NCBI GenBank assembly: GCA_037447605.1
Contig: CM074808.1
Span: 2,642,314 to 2,687,157, forward strand
Direction: 5' to 3'
From: Zygnema circumcarinatum
Taxonomy: Eukaryota > Streptophyta > Zygnematophyceae > Zygnematales > Zygnemataceae
Length of the DNA stretch: 44,844 bases
Positions 21,866 through 33,407 of this stretch are shown here, piece by piece. How positions within the stretch are numbered: position 1 is the first letter of the stretch; each line of letters begins with the position of its first letter. The translations under genes and the position numbers were made by a program. The notes beneath the pieces were generated by a model. It was not told where the DNA came from. It was given only the letters and a program-made list of their open reading frames with translations, and made no database searches.

Positions 21866-24517
21866 TCAACTCTTTACCACTGCAATGCATTCGATCTCCA
21901 CACGTGCATTCTTTGGCAGAGCCGCCACTTGATAAGTAGACCGAGCCGGGGCTGGCGAGGGGAAATCTGAGCCATCTCACACCCAAACAAGCGGCGGAAC
22001 GCTCTGCATCAAGGGAACTGCTCACGGAGGAGATCATCGTTGGTCCAAAAATACGATCACTTGTGAACAAGTCCAGACAGCAAGTACACAACGTTTCATG
22101 TTCAGCATCTTGCACGATTTGGAGAGAATTTGCTTCAATGTCAAGTTGGAAGAAGCTTCACTGCACAGTGAAGCACTCACATTTTGCATAGATCCCATTC
22201 ACTGTCGCAAAATCTGCCAAGTCTGCGAGCCTGAACCAACCGATAGCCTCGAAGAGGTGAAGTTAGAGATCGAGAGATGAAGTTACGCAGTAAAAGGTGA
22301 AAGTCAGATAGTGCAATAAGCACGCCGTATGTTCAACAGTTCGCAAGGGTCCTGGGCCTTTATAAAAGCAGAATTCAGGGGACTTTCCGAAGTTGACGAG
22401 TATGTCTGTGTCCAACTATGCAGCAAAGATACACTGCAGCAAATTCTAAAAAGAAATGTGTGGGTTCTCCAGAGCGGCAGTTCTGAAAAAAGTGAGCAAC
22501 CCAGCATATTCCCTCCTCTCCCGTTTGAAAATTGGCATTAATTCAACGATGTCCGCTCATGCAACAATGCAGGCAGCACAGCAGAGCAGTGACTCCTAAG
22601 GCGAGCCGAATGCCTCTATGGGATCTTACGTTCCTCTAAACAGCAGCAATAAAAGATGTGGGTCAGGACCTTGACCATACGAATGAATGAGTCTCCATCA
22701 ACTTCCTCTCTCGAGCTTGGCATGCACCACTTACATGATGGTAGTTTTCACTACCGAGTCAAAGTCAGCGCCTCCTGCTTTCAGAATTGCGCCCATGTTT
22801 GTCATCACCTAAACACCCGGCCATCTCACGCAATTGTGAGATGGGGCAGTCCAGGAAAGCAATATATATATTTATATTTTTTTAGTCCAGGAAAGCAATG
22901 GCACACAGACAGAGTCAGTTCACGAATGCGATTCATCTAAGTTGTTACGCAGTCTTCGCTGAGAACGACTATAGAAAACCCTGAAGCATTAAAATGCTGG
23001 GCAAGCAGCCTCGCCAACGACAAATATTTAGAAACGCAAAGAAATGATATATTTTTGCTAGCTTCCTGTATTTCAAAAGACGTCGTCTTCAACAGGAGTA
23101 CAACAATGGCCGAATGCTTACCTGCTCTACCTGTACCTCCACTGTTTCAGAATCAAAATTCATTGTCTGCAATCCAGCACCACCACCTCTAGCCAGAATC
23201 AGCTCAAGAGTAATCTCATCCCATAATGCAGCGAGATTGCTATTAATTTGTTCCAGACTTGTATGCTAAGAATCGCATCTCTGCTTGTCTTCACCGACAT
23301 ACCCAAACTGCCTTGCATTTTGGTCCATATCCAGAAGAAGGTTGGTTTTCATTGAGGACTACCACTGATCGAACGGACAGTGTACGTCTTTTGCACCTGT
23401 CTTCTTAAATACGGGGTAAAGCAGTAAAACATGGACGGCAACTAATGCTGTGTCTCTGTCCGAGAAAGACAGAGCATCAATAATTAATGAATGAATGATA
23501 AACCATGAAAAAAAAATTAACTAGCTTGCACCTTGCACTTTACCAGAGGACGCTTGATTGACTCGTTTCCATAACGCCACAAACAAGAAGCATGATCGAT
23601 TTGAGGTTGGTGATGACAGACTTAGAAGTAAACGTGTGCCAGAATGACTCTATGCAAAGCTCGAACCTTTGCAGAATATTACAGAGGGAACTTTGGGGAG
23701 GTTGCTCTTGCCAGCTATTTCATCTCTGGGCTAAGCAAACAGACATTTTGTTTCAGGTTTCTCTCGCCACTGTTCATTTGCAACCTAACGAGCCATACAC
23801 TATTGTTTTGTTCTGTGACGAAACGATAGTGAGCTGCAGCTGCAAATACACCTTGGCCTGGATTTTATTGAGAGTTACTGTCGGTGCAATGGAGTATACC
23901 TCAGGGTTCAGGCCTAGAACTCCAGATACAAAAAGCAGACCATTTGCTTTTATCGCCTGAGTGTAAGGCCCAAGTGCTGCGGGAGCTTTCTCGGTCTGCA
24001 CGGCTTCCTTCAAAGCTGCACCCATTATAGCATCAGAATGTGGCAATGAGTTAGAAAAAGTCAGACTAATTTTGACAACAGGCGGGAATTGCTTTTCCCA
24101 AGACGCAGCCCTCTGGTCCATGACGGGGGAAAGAAAGGGGAGGGCCCGGTTTAAAACGCCCAGGAATTACGACGCCATTGTATACCCTTCAATAACTACA
24201 TGTCAAGTTGTACTAGATGATAAACATAAGTCATAAAACAGACAACACTTCATGTTGGAATCGAGAAGAGTTTCACCTGCGGAAGTTGAAGTTCTCCGAA
24301 AAGTAAGAGACGCCAATGGGAGTGAAGTAGCCGGAAAAGAGGAGTTTTTAGATAAGGAAACCGCCGCGGTCAAGCAGCCCAGACCCACAACAGGAGTTAT
24401 CATGTGAGAACGGCTCCTCAACGACGCACTCATAGCCTTGGCGGTTCGCATCATTGAAGCAGCTTTCCCTGCTGCCAACGATGCAGCTCCGCCGGCACAA
24501 GCAGCTTCGATTCCCAT
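21866..24517 (-). CDS. RIDA: RidA: reactive intermediate (2-iminobutanoate) deaminase, organelle-targeted
   Basis: RidA hydrolyses reactive enamines and imines made by PLP enzymes such as threonine deaminase, protecting branched-chain amino acid enzymes; in plants it works in the chloroplast. Exons: 24277-24517, 23900-24015, 23122-23166, 22735-22808, 22181-22230 and 21866-21966 (208 residues). The core starts at about residue 85 with VQTEKAPAALGPYTQAIKAN and contains LLFVSGVLGLNPE, NMGAILKAGGADFDSVVKTT, LADLADFATVN and PAPARSTYQVAALPKNARVE. The conserved active-site arginine is the R of PARST. The first 80 residues are rich in Ala, Ser and Arg with few acids, as in a plastid transit peptide. 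The ATG at 24517 is the first in frame; the upstream frame opens only with GTG. Family length without transit peptide is about 125 residues, which matches. Exon 3 (TMNFDSETVEVQVEQ) is less conserved than its neighbours. Confidence 0.95.
22821..22899 (-). repeat. Hairpin and 16-bp direct repeats in RidA intron 3
   Basis: CCATCTCAC and GTGAGATGG form a 9-bp stem with a 6-nt loop at 22821-22844, starting 12 nt upstream of the 3' splice site of exon 4. Next to it AGTCCAGGAAAGCAAT occurs twice (22848-22863 and 22884-22899) around a 20-base AT-rich segment. The layout resembles a small insertion with target duplication, or a local tandem duplication. Confidence 0.8.
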
Positions 24518-26410
24518 CTTGGCTGTCACGCCGGTATGATCCGATTATCTGTACTGGAAGTGAAAGAAATAGTTCTGCACGCATGTGAGTTGTTCGGCTA
24601 GAATTTCAGTTGATTGAAAAAATATCGATTTCTATAAAAGGACTTCCCTTCCGTGTAGGCAGACAAAATGGACAACAATAGAGTGAGGTATGTATCATTA
24701 CGCCACGCTTACGACAGACACCAACTGTGCAAAAGGAAGAAGATGAAGCGGACTGCATTGGCATTGAGGCAGAGGCTTCATAATGATGGCCAGAAACAGG
24801 CGTACTCCACGGAAGCATTATGAAAGAGAGAAAATAAAGAAGTGCTTATTAGAGCAAGAAAACTGCTCTCAACTCTCAGGGAGTGCCTCTCCTCAGCTTC
24901 GGACAGCTGGTGGCATCATCTCTCCACTCATTCTTTCCAGCTTCTAGCATTGCTAGACAGGCTGCGCACATCAAACTATGAAAAGGAATGCCGGCAAGTA
25001 CCCAATTTAAAAGCGCTCCTTAGCCCGCCCCGCGCCTCGCAGCCGCTTGCAGGGACTCACTTACTCTCACACTCTTTCGCAGAGGGCCGCCTTCGTCTCC
25101 GGCACCCTCACCACTCCCACACTTGCCTCTCCTGCTGCCGTCACCCTCACTCAGGTATGACGCCATCCTCTGCTCCACTCCAACGGATTCCGGCGGCCTG
25201 TCGCGAAACGGTCGCCTCCTCGACCGCGTCGACCGATATCGATCGAACCGATCCAAATCAAATCGATACGTGTAGATAATACGATACGATACGATTTGAT
25301 GTTCCAATCAGATGAGATATCCGGATACATATCGTATCGCCATACCGAATATGTGCAGTTCAGTAGCGTTTCAATATCGGGATACTGATGAAACCGGCAC
25401 GGAGATATCTCCATATTTCCATCGGGATATCCGTATATCATCGTATCGACCTGTTTCTCTGTTTTATACGTTTTCTAGAGTTTGATGAGCGGCTGACGGA
25501 GTGGATAGCGGGGAGGGGCCGGGCGGGCGGGGGAGTGGGCGAGTGGGAGGGAGAGGGAGGAGCGGGAGGAGGAGAAGGAGAGTGGACGAAAGAGAGGAGA
25601 CGAGAGGAAAGGGTGCCAGGCAGCTCGGGTCAGGTGAGGGGGAGAGGGAGGCGGTAAAGTGCTGCTGTATTATCAGCTGCTGCGTTGTGGTGGTGACAGC
25701 ATCACTGCATGCTTACTTTGTGGCTGTTGGAATATGGCAGAGAGTGTTATGATGCGTCACATTGCAAGTGTCTGCGTTTTCCTTCATTGTGACCCCTTTC
25801 ATCTGCATTTGCGGTGCTGGTTTTTGAAATTGGATCTGAATCGCAATCACAGGAGCAGCGGAAGTGTTTGACCCCTGATGTTTGCTTGCAACTTCCTTTG
25901 TTGCTTTGAAAGTAGTTGAAACCGCGCTCACCTTGATTTCAATCTCCAGAGGCAGTTTTGTATCGGTGTGCTTTGAAGGTACTTTTCTTGTTTGCTTTTT
26001 ACTGTCTGTAGTGCTACACGCTTATCTTGATTCAGCTTCAGTGGAGAGTGACAGCTTGTACGGGCGGGTCTACTCTGCTTTGAATATGATGCTTTCCTGT
26101 TGACGTCTCAGTGATTGCGGCTGGACTTTTTTTTCCTGTTGTTGTGGAATCTTTTTACACCTGATGAGCAGCATGAATTTCTGGAGTAATTCTTTCAAGA
26201 CAAACAGCATAGACTGAAATCGTTTTGGTGTTACTATTTGACAGAATCAGTCTGTGGGGGTGTGCGCAACTGTATTTACTATTGACCTTGACTACTGGCA
26301 TGACTGGTAACAGCAAATATAGGCTGCAATCTCGCATGGACATTTGATCGACGCCTTATTGCAACCTTGCAGAGAGTTGTTAGCCGCGAGAGATCACCAT
26401 AGGTCGTCCA
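24518..26410. promoter_or_regulatory. Divergent region between RidA and NUP50-like genes
   Basis: This 1.9-kb region must hold both promoters. It includes a block dense in GATAC/GTATC and GATATC words at 25225-25450, and then a G/A-rich stretch at 25497-25655 (GGGAGGGGCC, GGAGGAGAAGGAG) that could lie near the NUP50 transcription start. I see no ORF with recognisable homology. Confidence 0.5.
25225..25450. repeat. Degenerate GATAC/GATATC-rich block
   Basis: About 225 bases hold many copies of CGATAC, CGTATC and GATATC on both strands, including GATACGATACGATACGAT near 25270-25293 and CAAATCG/CGATTTG as an inverted pair. It is unlike the flanking DNA and has no coding frame. It may be a decayed miniature element or a cluster of GATA-type sites. 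Confidence 0.55.
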
Positions 26411-27628
26411 ATGGCTGAACCTCCTTCAAAAAAACGCGTTTCGGAGCATCAAATAACAAAAAACGAAGTGGAGCAGGGCTCAGGCGATTCGGCAGATGGC
26501 ATTACTGAGGGGTTTGCTGTAGCCCAACAGAATATCTTGTCCGGTCGAAGAATTGTGAAGGCTCGCAGACGACCTGCTGCTGGAGGTGCAGGGCCGTCAG
26601 GCTCTGTCAACCCCTTCGCGAACATCTCATTTGTTGCTCCACCAGCCCCTCGGAAAGAACCCTCAGAACTTGTAGCGGAGCCTCAACCAGCGGATGCTGA
26701 TGTTGAGGAACAGACAGAGTCCGCCGGTGAGGAAGTTGATTCAGCAGCCGCCCTCCAAGCAACATGTTCTAAACCGCTTGTTGGAGAGGCTGCGGGAGAA
26801 CCTGAAAAGGCGGACGGGGAGGCCGTTGTGGATGTGGTAGCTGTAGTGGATGAGGTAGCTGTAGTGGATGAGGTACCTGTAGTGGATGATGGGGCTGTGG
26901 TGGATGAGGGAGGGCTGGTGGATAGGGAGGAGGCTGCAGAGTCGAAGGTGACAGAAGCTGGAGTGGAGGAAGCAGATGTACAGGGTGAAAAGGACGTCGG
27001 ACCTGTTGACAATGACGGAGCAGCGAAAAAGAGCACAGCTAACGGAAACACTTTTGGTTTTGGATTTGGAAAGGGCGCTTTTCCTCAAACTCTGGGTGGC
27101 TTTGCACAGCACAGCGTGACGACAAATGCGTTCAAGACGGGTTTTGGAGCTGTTGGGGGAGGGTTTGGTACAAATGACAACGAAGCTCAAAATTTCTCTA
27201 TCCCTGCTCAGCCATCCCTAAACCCAACACCTGCTGTAGCTCTGCAAGAGGTCCCCGTGGAGACGGGCGAGGAGAAAGAGAAGGCAGTCTTTACTGCGGA
27301 TGCATCCCTATTTGAGTTTGCTGAAGGGGGGAAATGGAAGGAGAGAGGGAAAGGTGAAGTGCACGTAAACCTTCCAGAGGAACAAAACCGGCCAGGCCGG
27401 CTAGTCATGCGCGCTCGAGGTAACTTGCGTCTTTTGCTGAACGCCAATTTATTTCCCTCCATGAAAGTGACGAGGATGGACGGACGAGGAGTCACATTTG
27501 TATGTGCCAACAGTATTGGGGAGAGTGCGCCTTCTATGACCACGTATGCTCTGAAGATGCGAGATGAGAGTGCCACTAACGACTTTTTGGCTGCCGTGGA
27601 GGAGCACAAAGGGAGAGCTGATAGTTAG
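26411..27628 (+). CDS. NUP50: NUP50-type nucleoporin with FG motifs and C-terminal Ran-binding domain
   Basis: NUP50 proteins sit on the nuclear side of the pore and help importin recycling through Ran. The gene is one uninterrupted exon of 405 codons. The N-terminus (MAEPPSKKRVSEHQITKNEV, then ILSGRRIVKARRRPAAG and SVNPFANISFV) matches the plant NUP50a/b importin-binding region. The middle is acidic with VVDE-type repeats (about residues 140-175). FG motifs follow (FGFGFGKGAF, FGAVGGGFG), and the last 110 or so residues form a Ran-binding domain (FEFAEGGKWKERGKGEVHV, RLVMRARGNLRLLLNANLFP). The start ATG is followed at once by the conserved basic segment. All other complete genes in the window have three or more introns, so the absence of introns is unusual here. 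It might be a retroposed copy, or simply the local gene structure. Confidence 0.92.
   Translation: MAEPPSKKRVSEHQITKNEVEQGSGDSADGITEGFAVAQQNILSGRRIVKARRRPAAGGAGPSGSVNPFANISFVAPPAPRKEPSELVAEPQPADADVEEQTESAGEEVDSAAALQATCSKPLVGEAAGEPEKADGEAVVDVVAVVDEVAVVDEVPVVDDGAVVDEGGLVDREEAAESKVTEAGVEEADVQGEKDVGPVDNDGAAKKSTANGNTFGFGFGKGAFPQTLGGFAQHSVTTNAFKTGFGAVGGGFGTNDNEAQNFSIPAQPSLNPTPAVALQEVPVETGEEKEKAVFTADASLFEFAEGGKWKERGKGEVHVNLPEEQNRPGRLVMRARGNLRLLLNANLFPSMKVTRMDGRGVTFVCANSIGESAPSMTTYALKMRDESATNDFLAAVEEHKGRADS
26824..26932 (+). repeat. 18-bp minisatellite coding for VVDE-like repeats in NUP50
   Basis: About six imperfect copies of an 18-base unit related to GTAGCTGTAGTGGATGAG lie in frame. They encode repeats such as VAVVDE, VPVVDD and GAVVDE in the acidic linker ahead of the FG motifs. 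Length change by whole units would keep the frame. Confidence 0.85.
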
Positions 27629-29242
27629 GTCGGCAAAAGTGAAGCGTGTGCTGTGTTGTATACTCGAAACTTTGAACAGGGAAGATTTTGGCCCCATACT
27701 CTGTGAACTAGATTGTGCGTCGATTGCAGCTCCTAGCAAAATAGGTCTGTTAGGAGATGCTGTCTTTCTCGGCAAGTAGATGCTACGAGGGAGTCCATCA
27801 GAAGTCTGTGATTTGGCTGCTTTCGTTTTGATAGTTTACGCCCCACAGAAGCTTGAGCGAGTCTTAGTTTTGTCATTGCTTGGAAAGAATAAGGAGGTAT
27901 CCCCGCCTTTGCATCCTGCCCCGCTGAGGACTCGGCAGTCAGGCTCAGTAACGGTGTTGATGAAGGTGGTGAATATTGAAAATGATTGGAAAAAGTCTAG
28001 GGTGTCGGATCAAGGTGGATGGTTCATTTGGGCTTGGCCTTACCTTATGAGAATTTTGAAACTGTGTGTCCATGACGCTTCCCCTCTACGAACAAAATCT
28101 TTGCCTTGAGTGCTCACTTTGCCGCCATAAGAGAAGCAAAATTTCACACGGAACCATGAAAGGACTGACAGAACGAGCCATCTCTCACTACTTGTTGGCT
28201 TCATTTGCAACAAAATACAGCAAAAGAAAGCCATATGCAGACTCATACCTTCTGCACGAAGCGAGAAGAGAAAAGAAGCGGACGCGGTGACAGACAGACG
28301 GCCTGTTTTCAAGCAACTCGAGAAGGGAAATAAGAGTATAGTTTATTTTCCACCAGCGTACATACACCATGCATGGCCCCCCCCTCGCTTATTTTCTACC
28401 TTTCGTGCTATATGTCCATGATTACCTATTTTCAGACACGAATGGAGGTCCGTGACTGTAGCCCGCCTCTCCTCACCAGGAGGAATGGGCCTATGGCTGA
28501 CCTTTCCGGATCCTGAAACAACCACGCCTGGCCTCGGTCTCCAAATTAAAGGAGTTCTGCCGCGGAGAGACCTTACGTTCCACGTGCCCACACTCTCAGG
28601 CGGCGGGCACAGTCTGCAAAGGGAGCCGACCATGGCACTTCGTCAAGACGGGATACGGGATACGCATGCTTCGATTTGACACTTCAAAATTTCTCAAATC
28701 TCAAAATGACGCCAATACAAGACGAGCTGAGCTTGCGGAGAGGAACGGTATGGTACGGAAATGGACAGAACCATCAAAACCCTTTCTCTGTCTTGCTAAC
28801 TCCTTGACTTTGATGATTCAGACGAGAGAACACATAGGGTGGACTAGGGTCTATGAGAAGTGTAGATCCTGTCATGAAGGGGAAGAGAGAGGGACGAGTG
28901 GAAAGGAGGGTACGAAGACTTGACTATAATTAGGAAGGATATTTATGGTACTAGAGATGAACAGTCCATTACTATCTGCTGCCAGAACAGATGGTCTGTA
29001 CCAGAGGTGATTCTTCAACTACGGTCAAAAGAACAAGGGAAATCCAGTATCTACCTTACTTTTGCGAACGCATCAACTTTGTGGTCATAGAAGGTCCCTT
29101 CTATGACGAAAATGGTCAAAATGCATTGAACCCAAAGAGACAGTCGTGAAACACAGCTATTCTGCTGATTTTCTACAACCGGGGCTAAACGCTAGAACTG
29201 GCGGGAATCATTTTTGGGCCACACATCATCCCGTGGAAGGAT
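27629..29242. other. Convergent intergenic region between NUP50 and reductase genes
   Basis: Both flanking genes end here. A strong inverted repeat lies at 29084-29107 (listed separately). Short open frames at 27780-28109 and 28343-28633 look random, with no homology I recognise. Confidence 0.5.
29084..29107 (-). terminator. Perfect hairpin downstream of the reductase stop codon
   Basis: GTCATAGAAG and CTTCTATGAC pair over ten bases around a 4-nt loop. In the minus strand this lies about 136 nt after the reductase stop, probably in its 3' UTR. It could act in RNA stability or 3'-end formation; calling it a terminator is a guess based on position and shape. Confidence 0.3.
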
Positions 29243-32200
29243 TCAGATATTTACCTGTCTCGCATCACCAACATGAATCCCGCATTCTGTCTTCACGGAG
29301 CCATCCTTATTCGTCAATCCCTGCAATACACAATCTTCAAGTTAACAACTACGAGGTCGTCTACTGCCCTCTAGTCTCGACCTCCCCTGAACTTCAAGTG
29401 CAATTCCTCATGTCTACAGGACTACCATGACCGCCGCATCCATGTCTCACCCACTTTTACTCTTCGCATTCCTTTTTCTCCTTTCCATTTCGACAGTGTT
29501 GGTCGACAAACCAATTCACCACTTCAGTTGAAATATTAAGAAGTGGATCTGCATCACATCCTGCTTGCCTGATCAAGTTCTCTTTCAAAGGATCAAAGTA
29601 AGGACCTCACCTGGAAGCGGCCAGATCTCTCCCCTGCGTACTCGAACCACTTTTCACGGGGCACTGGAATAGTGCTCTGCACATCTCCAATGCTGGGGTA
29701 GCCTTCAGCGTGAAGTGGATGGGCTGGAACATTGTAGTGCTCCAGGTAGTCAAAACAATCCCTGCGAATACACAAAGAAAAAAGATTCAAAGCCTGTTAA
29801 ACCAATGACATCTAAGTACGCAACAAGGCATGTACGCATCTGGCAACTACCAACAAAATTTATTCATGATCGATAGAACCTGTTTCACACTTTTGAACCC
29901 AAAAAAACCGTAGAAAAATGTAAATAGAACTGAAAAACAAATATTTTTTAATTTCAGAATGTCCGAATTCTTAGACGTTTATTTCCACGCCCATCAGGAA
30001 ACTTTGTATCTTCTATCCTATAAAGCACCCTTTCCCTTCACCTGCAAACGTTCCCTTCTACCATACCAATTCAATCAAACATGAACCGCCTGCATACAGT
30101 TGCATTCAGGCTTTGCTTCCAGCAGCTGGTCTCAAGAACAGCTTTAGTTTCTGCTAAGTGATGAAGACCTTACTTGAACTCCCAGTAGGCCAAGGGCTGG
30201 ACCTTCGCCATGTTTCCTGCTTCAAATAACTGTCCCATTGCCCCACCACCAAGAACCACAAATCATATCTTAAGTACCCTTTTTTTTTTTTTTAAAGATC
30301 AATACAGAAAATACTTAACGCTAGGGCACATACTTCTATGTCCGCCTGACGAAATGGCCCGTCACACAAGGAGCTCTCCCCACTTGCCTTAAACCCAACT
30401 GGGAATCCTTTGTTCATAGCGGTAGACTCAAGAGCACCAATCAGTCCTCGGAACAAAGAGTGACTTGAACATTCAGATTTATATCAATGATGACTTGGAC
30501 AACCGACCGGGGCCACTATTACCTCCAGGTGCGCCCTCTCAGCCCCATGATCTCTTCTGCGTCCATTGATCATGGCGTCTACCTGCAGAGTCCTTCATCC
30601 GTAGTATGAATGAGCAGCACTTGCACAGCCTTCCTAAGGTGTCAATCCTTTCGAAATAGGCAACCCTCAGAATGACGAATGCATCTCAACTCTTTTCAGA
30701 ATGCTGCAGAGGTCAAGAACGTAAAGTAGGATTCGAGTACAAGGTAGACTGCACCTCAAGGGTCTTCAGAGCGCGTCCAAAGGGCTCGACTTTGCAAATC
30801 CTGTCATACTCATCAACATCCTGCCTCCCCAAGGCCATAAGACAAGGTTTCAAGAGGAAAACTTGGGTGTCGTACTCGTACCCTTAGACATTTTCCTTGC
30901 TAGACTATGAACGACAAATCGAGTCGTAAAGATCTAAAGTTCAGTTATCTGAGCATAGTGTACAACTCACTCGAATAAACAAGTCGGAGCCAAATTTTTC
31001 CACGTAATCCTCCCTGGATGACACATCAGCAGCGTGAAAAGTTGTTGCCTTAAATCCGTACCTCTCCTGCAGTAAAGCACCCATTCAATCACAAGAACCC
31101 CGTCATCCATGTAAGCGGCACAATGAAATCCCGTACAGACTTGACTCCTATAGCATGTATCCTGACGTCAATTTCAAAAGAAGACCCCATGAATGTCAAC
31201 AAACGCATAAGGATATCACGCAGCTAAATGAGCCTAGTCCGCACCATCTCATGACTAAGCCTTAAAAAGGTCCCACGTGAGTATTGCAAACCTACAGTCC
31301 TACTCAATTGCAAAACCGAGCCTCAATTACGTGCTACATTTCTGATGGTTGACAAGGCATACGAGATTCTCTATCTCACCACTCTATCACTTCTTACTGC
31401 TCAAACTGCTTGATTAAAGAAGCCTGTAGTGCATCAACTCAATGACAGTGCCATTTCTTCAAACCCTCACATGCATTCCGATGCTTCCATTGCACGGCTA
31501 CTTCACCCGAGAATTTTCTGCAACAGAGGTCAAGTCAGCACCTTTGGTGCTGATGATGACACCACCTCACCACCACCTTTAAAACACTTATTTCTTAAGT
31601 TTACAAAAAACCGTTTCTTTCAAGCATTGACTGACATAGGTTTACGTTGGATGGCCTACCTCGCATTCCTTCAAGAAGGTGTGAGTCTCTTCAAAGAGAT
31701 GGAAAGTATCAATAAAGATAATTTTCAACTTTGGGTTCTTGAAAGCTCCAATCCTCGATAGTAAGTCCAAGATGACCTGCAGCAGCTCAACTTTTCCATC
31801 TATGAGCGACCACAGTTCTATATTGTCGACTTACCACTCCACTGCGAGCACAAAAATAGATAATCAATCACCTAGCAAACACAATTGCATGACCTACATT
31901 AAAATTGCTATCAGGGGTAAATTGGACTATTTCTATTAAAAACAATGTCCGAAGTGCACTGGAACATACCACATCACCAGCAATGAGGGCACACGGAAAT
32001 GCGGGATGCTCAAAGTTGTCAATTGTTTTCTGCAAGGCCTCCATGGCTTGTTCTTCCAAGTGTCGCAGCCGGCTCTGCTTTGCACCAGCGTTCCATTCTT
32101 CTACTGGTGCCTTCTGACTCACACTCGCAACTGCTTCAGCACGTACTCCTGAATGCTGTCTCCAAGCAGCTGCTCGGCTTGGCCATTGAACTTCATACCT

Positions 32201-33407
32201 GATCAGATTCGTCTTGCCCTGAAACCCACTTCTGCATACAAGAAAACTGAAAGGATAATTTTAAAATGCTCGTTTAAAATCGGAAAACCGAACACTCTCT
32301 GAACACTTCTTGCTAAATTGCGAAGAACAGCTGTTAGAATGAGCTATCGGTTAATATGTGGTTCAATCGTCGAAAGTCGGCGCAAATTTAACGGTTGATT
32401 GTCTAGAGCATTGAATAGATGGCCAAAAGTCACCTTCCAACAACCCTGTTCATCAAAAGAGAGCGTTCAAACTCAGATGACCAACCATGATTTGAACCCC
32501 TCTACTAAACAGTCAAGACTAAGGTGGCCACTGGCTCGTCTGGCACCACGTTAGCAGTTCGTAACAGACACCTAAAAGCAAACCAAGGTTCCAGTTTAGG
32601 AGGAGACTATTCAACCTGGGTCGCAGTTAAGATGATATTGTTAGTTTTAAAACCTGGAAGTCACGTCACAATCAGATTGACTCGGAGACATCTACAGCAA
32701 TGCCTGGGCCAAAGGCTAGTTGCACTACCAAACAAGCAAAGATACGACGCAAAGGCCTCAGGTTTCAAGATGATATAGGAAAAAGACGGTGAAGTATGCT
32801 GGTCACATGATTAAATGACTGACAAGCACAGTGCAATTATGGTCTTCAGAACCTCTGGTTACAAGTGCGATACAAAAGGGATGCCAGTCCCAATGTTGAA
32901 GTAAATAGATGCTGAATGCAAGTTAAACTCTGCAAAGCGCAGATAGGGACATATTCCAACAGCAAACCAAGACTTTTAAATAAGCTAGACATACGGGGAG
33001 CTAGCAGCACTATACAAACTGGCTTCCAGAGCATTCTACACAACATCCAGAAGTCATTCAAGAATGCTCTGCAGTTCTCATTCGAATTGATACTTGGACG
33101 CTCTCGAGATTAGTTAACTTAAAGTTAAAAAAAAAATAGATTAGTAAAGAACTCTTGGTTAACGCAAGAGACTTCAATCAAGCCCATGCTCACTTGTGAC
33201 CCTGTTCAGCAAGAAAGCCACACTTCCAAGACAGCCGTTAAAAAAAACCTCAAAGTCAAGAAGCAGACATAAAACGCACCCTAACTTGGCCCCTGGCTGC
33301 ACTTTCGACACTGCTCGAGACGACTTCTGCAAAGAAGCGCCCGCCCGTGGTAGTGGAACACTCTGCGTGTCCAGGAAAACGCCAGCGTATACCGGAGCTG
33401 AAGCCAT
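29243..33407 (-). CDS. APS/PAPS reductase lacking Fe-S cysteines (APR-B type), plastid-targeted
   Basis: This enzyme reduces activated sulfate to sulfite in sulfate assimilation, normally in plastids. Exons: 33280-33407, 31970-32231, 31660-31776, 30971-31066, 30755-30820, 30523-30582, 30174-30229, 29611-29761 and 29243-29320 (337 residues). The fold follows bacterial CysH: IIFIDTFHLFEET, KVEPFGRALKTL, INGRRRDHGAERAHLE, VQPLAYWEFKDCFDYLEHYN, HPLHAEGYPSIGD and the catalytic KTECGIH (Cys325). Fe-S type reductases have CC...CxxC; here only one Cys stands at the first site (ICKVEP) and GD replaces GCEPC at the second, so no cluster is expected. There is no thioredoxin-like domain either. Residues 1-85 or so are basic and Ser/Ala-rich, fitting a transit peptide. 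The open frame extends upstream of the chosen ATG, so an earlier start is possible. The last exon ends six codons after the Cys motif region or could be spliced again at GTAAAT. Confidence 0.92.
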
